A stretch of 20,559 nt of DNA from assembly GCA_027064425.1 (NCBI GenBank), contig JAMOPO010000005.1, forward strand, positions 1 through 20,559. The letters are read 5' to 3'. The DNA comes from Methanobacteriota archaeon. GTDB taxonomy: Archaea > JAADCQ01 > Methanopyri > Methanopyrales > Methanopyraceae. Below are positions 15,618 through 20,559 of the stretch, piece by piece. Position numbers and translations under genes: made by a program. How positions within the stretch are numbered: the stretch's first letter is position 1; each line of letters starts with the position of its first letter. The notes beneath the pieces are model-generated. The model was not told the DNA's origin, made no database searches, and saw only the letters and a program-made list of their open reading frames with translations.

Positions 15618-15682
15618 TGGGGCGACGCCGCGCCCGCCCACGGTCCGCGCGAGTCGATCGCGCGCCGATCCCGGGCAGGATT

Positions 15683-15699
15683 GTTACGGAGTCCGTAAC
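15683..15699. repeat. Perfect 17-base palindrome GTTACGGA-g-TCCGTAAC
   Basis: GTTACGGA (15683-15690) and TCCGTAAC (15692-15699) are exact inverted repeats around a central G. It lies 10 bases beyond the tRNA 3' end and about 165 bases upstream of the ParA-like gene. It may act as a regulator site or help end the tRNA transcript. Confidence 0.55.
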
Positions 15700-15708
15700 G
15701 GTCCGCGC

Positions 15709-15822
15709 TGGTGGGCCCGCCGGGATTTGAACCCGGGACCACCGGCTCACCGCGGCGGGGCGGGGCTCAATCCCCGCCCCGCCTCGTCAGGCCGGCGTTC
15801 TACCGGGCTGAACTGCGGGCCC
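15709..15822 (-). tRNA. tRNA-Val(GAC) with a 37-base intron and C at position 8
   Basis: On the minus strand: acceptor GGGCCCG pairs with CGGGCCC; D arm GTTC/GAAC; anticodon stem CCGGC/GCCGG around CTGACGA, giving anticodon GAC (valine); variable loop TGGTC; T arm CCGGG-TTCAAAT-CCCGG; discriminator A; CCA encoded. The intron (15748-15784) lies after position 37, the usual archaeal site, and itself folds into a perfect 12-pair GC stem with loop ATTGAG. Position 8, normally U, is C in the gene; Methanopyrus is known to edit C8 to U8 in most tRNAs with the deaminase CDAT8. The tRNA splicing endonuclease would remove the intron. Confidence 0.95.
15748..15784 (-). other. tRNA-Val intron
   Basis: These 37 bases split the anticodon loop between positions 37 and 38. 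GGCGGGGCGGGG pairs fully with CCCCGCCCCGCC, leaving the loop ATTGAG and short single-stranded ends that can form the bulge-helix-bulge cut site. The exact cut points can shift by a base or two from sequence alone. Confidence 0.85.
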
Positions 15823-15852
15823 GCCCCCGTGCGGGGCCCGACCCGAGGGAGA

Positions 15853-15860
15853 CCTAAAAA
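15853..15860 (-). promoter_or_regulatory. TATA box of the tRNA-Val gene
   Basis: The minus strand reads TTTTTAGG, 31-38 bases upstream of the tRNA 5' end, preceded by CCGTAACG. The T run could also end transcription of the LAGLIDADG gene, whose stop is at 15874. Confidence 0.6.
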
Positions 15861-15873
15861 CGTTACGGTCCCG

Positions 15874-17286
15874 CTAGGCGCCGGTGAGCCTACGGAGCGC
15901 CTTCCGAACACGTTGCGACTTCCTCTTAGAATACGCGAAGCCAACTGACTGAAGGAACCGCTCCACTTGGCACCTGTCGTGAATTCGTAATGACAGCTTG
16001 ATCCTGGCCCCACCACGCTCAGTATCATACGGGTCACGCCAGTACCTACACACCTTATCCTCGCTCACTCCCAGCTCTGAGAGTAACCCAACGACATCGT
16101 CCATGAACCCCTCTAGCGATTTCGACAGTTTCAGAGATTTGGCTAAGGTGAGCCCGACCGTGTACCTGCCACCCGATTCCGCGAGCCACCCGTCGGCGCC
16201 GAAGAGGCCGGCGAGGAACTCGGCCTTGATGCCGGTGGGTGCGCGGCGGATCCAGCCGGGGACCCGGTAGGCGCGCTCGACCTTGGGGCTGCGGGGCATC
16301 CCGAGGTGCTCGAGGTAGCGGGCGAAGGACTGGGCGTGGACGTGGACCTCGACCATGTCCTTGGTGTCCCAGCGTCGGAGGCCCGTCCTGACGCCGAGGT
16401 CGTGGAGGTCGTGGGCGAGGTCTCGGAGGCCCTCGGGCTCGCCGGCGAAGGTGAGCCGGGGGCGTCCATTGACCTCGTGGAGGCTGCCGTCGCCGAGGGC
16501 GTAGCCGAGGATGCGGGCGAGGAGCGGCGCCTTGTGGTCGTCGAGGTCGAGTGGGAGGAGGCCTCGGCGGCGGAGGTACGCCTCCTGTTGGTCGGGCAGG
16601 TCGGGGTCGTGCAGGACGGGGTCGGGTGGGGCCTGAACGGGTCGGGTGCGGGCTCGGAGGCGTTCGATGCGGCGCTCGAGTCGGGTCTTGAGCCGGTGGG
16701 CCTCGCGGCGCTTGCCCTCGTGGTACGGGAAGCCGACGCGGGTGAGGAGTCGGTGGACGTGGGTGTCGCCGTCGATGTGGAGGTGGGCGCGGAGGTGTTC
16801 GCGGCCGGAGGGTCGGGTGGGGGTGGCGTGTACGCGGAGGTCGTGGAGGAGTGTGCGGACGTCTCGGAGGAAGGCGGTGAGTCGGTCGCGGTGGCGGGCC
16901 GGGGTGGTCATGGTGAGGGTGACGCGCGGGGTGGTGGGGTCGTCGTCGGTGATGGTGGCGCGGGCGTCGTGGAGGCCGGCGAGGTAGGCGGCCTTGAGGG
17001 AGGGTGGAGCGTGGTGGACGGCGTCGGGAACCTTGGGGCCGGTCTCGCGTCGGGGGCCGGTCGGGGCGCCGAGTCGGAGGAGCTCGCGGGCGGGTCGGTG
17101 GAGGGTGAGCTCGGTGGTGCTCGGTGGGTGGAGGTCGAGGCGGTGAAGGTCCTGCTGGAGTCTCGGGAGGGCCTGTGGGTCGACGGTGAGTCGGGCGCGG
17201 TGGGTCCGGTCGCGGGGGCACTGGGTGATGGAGCCTCGGGCGGTGAGGTAGCCGAGGAGCCGGTACAGTGCCGGGCGTTGGCTCAG
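15874..17286 (-). CDS. Double-module LAGLIDADG homing-endonuclease-type protein; full frame lacks a normal start
   Basis: The frame is open from 17319 to the TAG at 15874. The C-terminal module has two good LAGLIDADG helices, LARILGYALGDGSL and FLAGLFGADGWL, each keeping the catalytic acid, with VPGWIRRAP between them as in homing endonucleases. Upstream in the same frame an equivalent module is present: LYRLLGYLTARGSIT and AAYLAGLHDARATI, with KVPDAVHHAP between; here both acids are Arg, so this half looks catalytically dead. The first ATG is at 16911, after both N-terminal motifs; no ATG, GTG or TTG exists between 17319 and 16911, and CTG 17286 is the only early candidate. Either the gene starts at CTG, or a frameshift joins it to an upstream frame, or the 5' half is decayed and only 15874-16911 is translated. 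Composition drops sharply in GC below about 16150. Confidence 0.75.
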   Translation of the reverse strand: MSQRPALYRLLGYLTARGSITQCPRDRTHRARLTVDPQALPRLQQDLHRLDLHPPSTTELTLHRPARELLRLGAPTGPRRETGPKVPDAVHHAPPSLKAAYLAGLHDARATITDDDPTTPRVTLTMTTPARHRDRLTAFLRDVRTLLHDLRVHATPTRPSGREHLRAHLHIDGDTHVHRLLTRVGFPYHEGKRREAHRLKTRLERRIERLRARTRPVQAPPDPVLHDPDLPDQQEAYLRRRGLLPLDLDDHKAPLLARILGYALGDGSLHEVNGRPRLTFAGEPEGLRDLAHDLHDLGVRTGLRRWDTKDMVEVHVHAQSFARYLEHLGMPRSPKVERAYRVPGWIRRAPTGIKAEFLAGLFGADGWLAESGGRYTVGLTLAKSLKLSKSLEGFMDDVVGLLSELGVSEDKVCRYWRDPYDTERGGARIKLSLRIHDRCQVERFLQSVGFAYSKRKSQRVRKALRRLTGA

Positions 17287-17381
17287 GGTTGTTCCCCGGG
17301 ACCCGGTGCCGGCCGCGGGTTAAGGTGGCGCGGTGTTCGCTTGCTGTGCGGGGCCCTCTCGAGGGGGGTGGGGGAGCCACC

Positions 17382-17402
17382 GTTAAGGTAACTCCTATAA
17401 AT
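17382..17402. promoter_or_regulatory. GTTAAGGTAAC dyad and TATAAAT box, possibly bidirectional
   Basis: GTTA-AGG-TAAC (17382-17392) is followed by CTATAAAT (17394-17401). On the plus strand this is about 45 bases before the start at 17447. On the minus strand it reads ATTTATAG, about 110 bases before CTG 17286 of the LAGLIDADG gene. Confidence 0.55.
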
Positions 17403-17446
17403 CGCCGGGGCGTCTTCGGGGCCCGCCGGGCGCGGGGGTCCTCCGC

Positions 17447-17680
17447 TTGCTGAAGACCCTGATGAGGGCGCTCAAGGAGGACCGGGAGGCGGCGGAGCGG
17501 GCCCTCAGTCGAGTTGAGCGGATCAAGCGTCAGGTGTCCGGGGAGCGGGTGGAGGTGGAGGAGGTCGCCGAAAAGGTGGGCGTGGAGCGCGATCTTCCGT
17601 ACGATCGGTGCGAGGACGTTGCCCGGGAGCTGCCGAGGCTGAGGAATCTCCGGCACCGGTCGCTGGCCGGGGAGCGTTAG
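17447..17680 (+). CDS. Small charged helical protein, unknown function
   Basis: The 77-residue product starts at TTG 17447 (an internal ATG at 17462 is an alternative). It is almost all helix-forming, with alternating acidic and basic residues (REAAERALSRVERIKRQ, VEVEEVAEKVGVERDL), suggesting a coiled coil or nucleic-acid-associated helix; no family is recognised. A TATAAAT box lies upstream at the right distance. It is convergent with the large unknown gene at 17746. The amino-acid composition is like that of real Methanopyrus proteins rather than a Pro/Arg-rich shadow frame, which is the main support. Confidence 0.6.
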   Translation: MLKTLMRALKEDREAAERALSRVERIKRQVSGERVEVEEVAEKVGVERDLPYDRCEDVARELPRLRNLRHRSLAGER

Positions 17681-17745
17681 CGCGCGGGTGGGTCGCCGTT
17701 TCCCGGCGTCACGCGCCGTATCGTCCGCCGCGCTCGCCGCTCGTG

Positions 17746-18978
17746 CTAGGATCCGGGGCCTACGGGGCTGAGCTCGCGGACGTCGTCGCGCCCGGGCAGT
17801 TTGCGGTGGAGCAGCCAGGATTTGATGCGGATGATGCCGGCCAGTGGTAGGACTCGGGCCAGGGCGGGGTCGGGGTGGGGTAGGGTCTCTCGGAGCTCGC
17901 AGAGCTCCTCCTGGGTGAGGGTGGTGAGGGGCTCGGCGGTGGCGACGGGGACGACGTGCTCGATCTCGTGGTGGACGAGGTGCCTCCAGGAGCGGCCGGC
18001 CTTGACCTCGTCGGGACGGAGGTCGGCGGTGAGGGCGCGGGCGACGGGCTCGGGGAAGTAGTCGGTGGGCTGCTCCTCGACCTCGTCGTAGGTGAGCCCG
18101 TAGCCGCGGGCGTCCATGACGGTGTCGAAGGTCTCGGGGTAGAGGGGGACGAGCCGGCGCAGGTCGGTGTAGGCGGTCTCGTGCTCCTCGTGGACCCAGG
18201 GCAGGTACCCGCGGCGGGCGAGCGGGCCGGGCAGGGCGGCGGCGTTGGCGCGGAGGACGCGGTGCTCCCAGCGGAGGACGGGTGGCAGGTCGTGCGGGTG
18301 GATGAGCCGGGCGAAGTTGTCGAGGACCTCCTCCTCGACCCCGTAGCGCTCGGCGAGCCACTCGAGGAGGGGCTGGTAGGGCTCGTCGGCGAGCACGTCG
18401 GAGTACTCGGCGAGGGTTCGGAGCAGCTCGGGGTAAGCGTCCGGGTCGCCACGCTCCCAGCGCCTTAGGAGCTCCCGGGTGCGGGGGCACTCGAGGTCGC
18501 GGGCGAGCTCGCGGGCGCGGTTGAGGAGAACGTCGGGGCGGTCGTGAAGGTAGGCGGGCTCGTCGCCGGGAAGCTCGGCCTCGGGGGTCAGCCGGTGGGG
18601 TCGGAGGACGCGGGCGACGTGCTCGCGCCACTCGGGGTCGTGGAGGATCGCGGCGAGGGCGGCCTCGGTGCTGCCCAGCCGGAACTCCCGGGCGAGGCGC
18701 ACGAGGAGGGCGACGCCGGCGAGCTGGGTGGGCGTGGTGTCGGCGCGGACGGTGGTGCTGGCTCGAGGGGACCAGCCGTCGCCCTCCACCAGCTCGCTCG
18801 CGTTCACGGTCTCCCCGGCGCGGAGGCGGGAGAGGAGCTCGTGGAGCGTGTCGCGGACCCAGTCATGCAGGACGTCGTTGGCCGTGGTGAGGGCGCCGAT
18901 GACGTCGAGGAGGGCGCGGCCGAGCTCGACGTCGCTCACCGGGAGCCGGACGGTAACCCCAACCCGCCTCACCCCCAC
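17746..18978 (-). CDS. Unknown 410-residue protein with an HHEIEH motif
   Basis: The frame starts at GTG 18978 (GTG 18972 is a close alternative) behind a G-rich tract. I do not recognise the family. The N-terminus (TVRLPVSDVELGRALLDVIGALTTANDVLHDWV) looks like a folded alpha/beta start, the centre is helical and acidic with repeated LLEWLAERYG-type segments, and near the C-terminus WRHLVHHEIEHVVPV contains HEIEH (337-341), which fits the HExxH form of zinc hydrolases, although the second variable position is charged, unlike classical zincins. Four cysteines or fewer, no membrane segment, no signal peptide. Third positions are overwhelmingly G or C. It is divergent from the Roadblock operon and convergent with the small gene at 17447. 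Confidence 0.72.
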   Translation of the reverse strand: MGVRRVGVTVRLPVSDVELGRALLDVIGALTTANDVLHDWVRDTLHELLSRLRAGETVNASELVEGDGWSPRASTTVRADTTPTQLAGVALLVRLAREFRLGSTEAALAAILHDPEWREHVARVLRPHRLTPEAELPGDEPAYLHDRPDVLLNRARELARDLECPRTRELLRRWERGDPDAYPELLRTLAEYSDVLADEPYQPLLEWLAERYGVEEEVLDNFARLIHPHDLPPVLRWEHRVLRANAAALPGPLARRGYLPWVHEEHETAYTDLRRLVPLYPETFDTVMDARGYGLTYDEVEEQPTDYFPEPVARALTADLRPDEVKAGRSWRHLVHHEIEHVVPVATAEPLTTLTQEELCELRETLPHPDPALARVLPLAGIIRIKSWLLHRKLPGRDDVRELSPVGPGS

Positions 18979-19002
18979 CGAAAGGCGTTGACGGCGGGGT
19001 TT

Positions 19003-19060
19003 CCCTCAAGATAGAAAACCGTTTCGGAGAGGGATTCTCCACGCCGATAATCTTATCTAA
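19003..19060. promoter_or_regulatory. Divergent promoter region with GATAA/TTATC dyad and a hairpin
   Basis: Between the divergent starts 18978 and 19099 lies the only AT-rich stretch nearby. GATAA (19046-19050) and TTATC (19053-19057) form a dyad; TCTTATCTAA (19051-19060) is a likely box A for the plus-strand Roadblock operon. For the minus gene the reverse strand reads TTTCTATCTTG at 19005-19015. A hairpin GGAGA (19026-19030)/TCTCC (19036-19040) lies between. Confidence 0.5.
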
Positions 19061-19098
19061 CCGCAACTTAACTTCGGGGCCGTGCCGGGGGGACCCGC

Positions 19099-19488
19099 TT
19101 GGCCGGCCCGCAGCAGATCGTCGAGGAGGACGGCGTGCTCTGCGCGTTCATCGCCACGAAGGATGGGTTCACGATCGACGCGGCGGTCTCGGAGGAGGTG
19201 AAGGAGGAGGTGGGCGAGGTGGATCCGGAGCACCCGGCCGCCGTCTCGTCGACGATCCTGCTGCGCGTAAAGAACCTCATGGAGCAGCTGGTGAGCCCGC
19301 GTGAGGAGGTCACGATCTCGGTCGTCGGCGGCCACTCGCTCGTGCTGAAGGAGGTGCAGGGGTACTTCATCGTGGGGCTCCTGTACGACAGCGAGCGGAT
19401 CACCGAGGGCCTGGCCAGGATGCTGCTTCAGCAGCTGGAGGAGGCCGCCCAGCGGTTTTACGAGGAGTCCGGGGTTCGGGGCGAGTAG
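19099..19488 (+). CDS. Roadblock/LC7-domain protein
   Basis: The 129-residue protein has the Roadblock/LC7 order: a first strand pair GVLCAFIATKDGFTIDAA, a central helix (SSTILLRVKNLMEQLV), strands VTISVVGGHSLVLKEV and GYFIVGLLYD, and a C-terminal helix. Such proteins form dimers that bind or regulate small GTPases such as MglA; no GTPase gene is in this window. TTG 19099 follows GGGGGA. It is the first gene of an operon: the next starts six bases after its stop. The match is by fold pattern and length, so the family call is fairly, not fully, sure. Confidence 0.78.
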   Translation: MAGPQQIVEEDGVLCAFIATKDGFTIDAAVSEEVKEEVGEVDPEHPAAVSSTILLRVKNLMEQLVSPREEVTISVVGGHSLVLKEVQGYFIVGLLYDSERITEGLARMLLQQLEEAAQRFYEESGVRGE

Positions 19489-19494
19489 CGCCGT

Positions 19495-19881
19495 ATGGAC
19501 GACTTCAACACCGCGATGCTGGCGGCCTTCCTGGCGACGCTCCGGGAGCTCGAGACGCCCGCCAACGTCGTCCGGGCGCTCGCCGACGTCCTCCCGGAGC
19601 GCCTCGAGAGCCGGGAGGCCGAGCGGGTCCTGGAGGTGCTCGAGGGGCTGCCCGAGCGGAGGGGGAGCGTGGAGGGCGCCTGCGGGGAGACCTACCGGGT
19701 GAGCGACGGCTAGATCGCCGTCGAGGACTGCCCCTGGAGACCCGTCTGCGACCTGGTCGAGTCGGCGGTGGGGAACGTCCTCTGCCCCGTCGCCCTGCTG
19801 ATCGCGGTCCTCAACGAGGTCTGGTTCGAGCGCGTGGAGCGGGGTGAGGACGGTTGTCGGCTGATCCTGCCGCGCGGGTGA
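19495..19881 (+). CDS. Four-cysteine protein, first paralogue, interrupted by in-frame TAG at codon 73
   Basis: ATG 19495 opens a frame that meets TAG at 19711-19713 after 72 codons, then continues for 54 more codons to TGA at 19879-19881. The part after the TAG is clearly real: IAVEDCPWRPVCDLVE, LCPVALLIAVLNE and GCRLILP line up with the same region of the next gene (VTVRECPYRGEC, PCTVLVQLALDE, CSLRLVE), with four cysteines (C79, C85, C97, C121) in the same order. The final TGA overlaps the GTG of the next gene as GTGA, typical of intact operons. The codon aligned with TAG is arginine in the paralogue. It may be a pseudogene, a read error, or an amber codon that is read through. Function unknown; the cysteines could hold a metal or cluster. 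Confidence 0.7.
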
Positions 19882-20300
19882 TCTCGCCCACGCACACGGT
19901 CGCGGTGGCGCTCGTGCTCAACCGGATCATCGAGCGGAACGACGGGCGGGTCACCTACGCCCACCTGAGGATCGTGGTCGACCACCTCCAGGACCTGCTC
20001 GAGGCCGATCTCGAGCCGCTGGTCCGGGCGCTGCGGGAGGGCGGGACCGTGAGGCTGGGCCTGGACGGGGGCGAGCTCGCGCTCGAGGTGGAGGACGACC
20101 GGGTGACGGTTCGGGAGTGCCCGTACCGGGGGGAGTGCCGCCGGCTCTCGGGGGTCGCCGACGGACCGCTCGTCCTGCCGTGCACGGTCCTGGTCCAGCT
20201 GGCCCTGGACGAGCTCGGAGAGGGTCGGCACGTCGTCGGGCTCGAGCGCGGGGACGCGGAGTGCTCGCTGAGGCTCGTCGAGGGGCCCGCCAATCGTTAA
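19878..20300 (+). CDS. Four-cysteine protein, second paralogue
   Basis: The 140-residue product starts at GTG 19878, overlapping the end of the previous gene. Its N-terminal half is helical and acidic; its C-terminal half carries CPYRGEC (C81, C87), a Pro-Cys (C102) and a last Cys (C129), spaced as in the preceding gene apart from three extra residues in each longer interval. The two genes are therefore tandem duplicates. The pattern of a short beta stretch, CPxRxxC, a Cys-Pro or Pro-Cys helix and a Cys-x-x-x-hydrophobic end strand recalls small-molecule-binding V4R-type domains, but I would not name the family on this. Its stop lies in the sequence CAATCGTTAA, part of the recurrent motif. 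With the Roadblock protein it forms a three-gene unit. Confidence 0.75.
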   Translation: MISPTHTVAVALVLNRIIERNDGRVTYAHLRIVVDHLQDLLEADLEPLVRALREGGTVRLGLDGGELALEVEDDRVTVRECPYRGECRRLSGVADGPLVLPCTVLVQLALDELGEGRHVVGLERGDAECSLRLVEGPANR

Positions 20301-20439
20301 AGTGAGGGGATCGGGCCCACCGACAGCGGCGGCCGGCCGGGGTCGTCCCGGCGGGTCGTGAGAGCGGGGCGGACCCCCGCCCGATGACGGCCCGTCGTTT
20401 CCGCCCCGGTACAAGCCCCCGGAGGGCTCCCTCCGGCGT
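20301..20439. other. Intergenic region with a strong hairpin
   Basis: No coding frame is credible here. CCGGAGGG (20419-20426) and CCCTCCGG (20429-20436) form a perfect inverted repeat just before the thrB promoter dyad. It is not followed by a T run, so it is not a classical terminator. Confidence 0.45.
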
Positions 20440-20462
20440 ATCGTTACGAGATCCAAAACGAT
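20440..20462. promoter_or_regulatory. ATCGTT...AACGAT dyad in front of homoserine kinase
   Basis: ATCGTT (20440-20445) and AACGAT (20457-20462) flank an eleven-base centre, 13-35 bases before GTG 20475. That is where a box A or operator belongs. Confidence 0.5.
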
Positions 20463-20474
20463 GGGGGGACCGCG

Positions 20475-20559
20475 GTGGCCGTCACCGCCCGGGCACCGGC
20501 GACCATCGCCAACGTCGGGCCCGGGTTCGACGTGTTCGGGCTGGCCGTCGACGGCTTCC
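20475..20559 (+). CDS. thrB: Homoserine kinase, 5' end only
   Basis: Only 28 codons are in the window. The product begins MAVTARAPATIANVGPGFD and continues VFGLAVDGF, the conserved N-terminus of homoserine kinase (GHMP family: P-A-T-x-A-N-x-G-P-G-F-D). It phosphorylates homoserine for threonine synthesis. GTG 20475 follows GGGGGGA at good distance. Other GHMP kinases share parts of this motif, but the spacing and the FDVFGLA ending fit ThrB best. Confidence 0.85.
   Translation, partial: MAVTARAPATIANVGPGFDVFGLAVDGF

Noticed and set aside
15709-15822. tRNA as integration site of a mobile element
   Set aside because: No second copy of the tRNA 3' end and no integrase gene are present in the window, so an att site cannot be supported.
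16306-17391. A 361-codon plus-strand frame rich in Val, Gly and Glu
   Set aside because: It is antisense to the LAGLIDADG frame, whose motifs are clear; the composition mirrors the complementary codons.
16055-18631. An 858-codon open frame on the minus strand crossing several genes
   Set aside because: The product is almost only Pro, Arg and His, typical of a shadow frame in GC-rich coding DNA, and it overlaps the LAGLIDADG protein and the 410-residue gene, both with normal composition.

Overview
The window reads as hyperthermophilic methanogen DNA, almost certainly Methanopyrus (M. kandleri or a close relative). Several independent signs agree: very high GC with frequent GTG/TTG starts; a reverse gyrase A subunit as a separate protein, as in the known two-subunit Methanopyrus enzyme; a tRNA gene with C at position 8, the hallmark of the Methanopyrus C-to-U tRNA editing system; F420-type formate dehydrogenase with a selenocysteine codon; and an eight-cluster polyferredoxin like FwdF of formylmethanofuran dehydrogenase.

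Layout. 1-2729 (minus): rgyA (runs off the left edge), an unknown 160-aa gene overlapping its start, dCTP deaminase, and a stand-alone C-terminal half of the nickel-pincer-cofactor enzyme LarC. Divergent from it, 2750-4024 (plus) is an MgtC/DUF4010-type membrane protein. 4021-7393 (minus) is a tightly overlapped operon serA - small GGDEF/GTP-cyclohydrolase-III-like cyclase - Sun/NOP2 RNA m5C methyltransferase. 7755-8816 (minus) is a secreted protein of unknown function. 9045-13746 (plus) is an electron-transfer cluster: 8x[4Fe-4S] polyferredoxin, then a long leader carrying a textbook archaeal SECIS hairpin, then fdhA with in-frame UGA (Sec132) and fdhB. A likely C/D-box sRNA lies at 13836-13899. 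13897-15518 (minus) is a ParA-like ATPase with an overlapping partner gene, preceded by perfect palindromes, one with half-sites identical to bacterial parS. 15709-15822 (minus) is an intron-containing tRNA-Val(GAC). 15874-17286 (minus) is a double-module LAGLIDADG protein without a normal start codon in its full frame. 17447-17680 (plus) and 17746-18978 (minus) are unknown genes. 19099-20300 (plus) is an operon of a Roadblock/LC7 protein and two tandem paralogues with four conserved cysteines, the first broken by an in-frame TAG. The window ends in the start of homoserine kinase.

How the parts work together. Polyferredoxin-FdhAB is the metabolic core: formate oxidation coupled to F420 and possibly to the CO2-reducing formylmethanofuran step. 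The SECIS in the 5' leader means the internal UGA should be read as selenocysteine, so fdhA is one gene of 684 codons, not two. A recurrent dyad built on GTTACG/CGTAAC lies in several intergenic regions, often about 20-40 bp before a start, and may be a shared regulatory or promoter signal.

Best candidates for new biology: the Roadblock/four-cysteine operon with its in-frame amber codon, the ParA-partner-palindrome locus beside the tRNA, the duplicated LAGLIDADG protein, and the small stand-alone cyclase. No CRISPR array, rRNA, or insertion sequence was seen.
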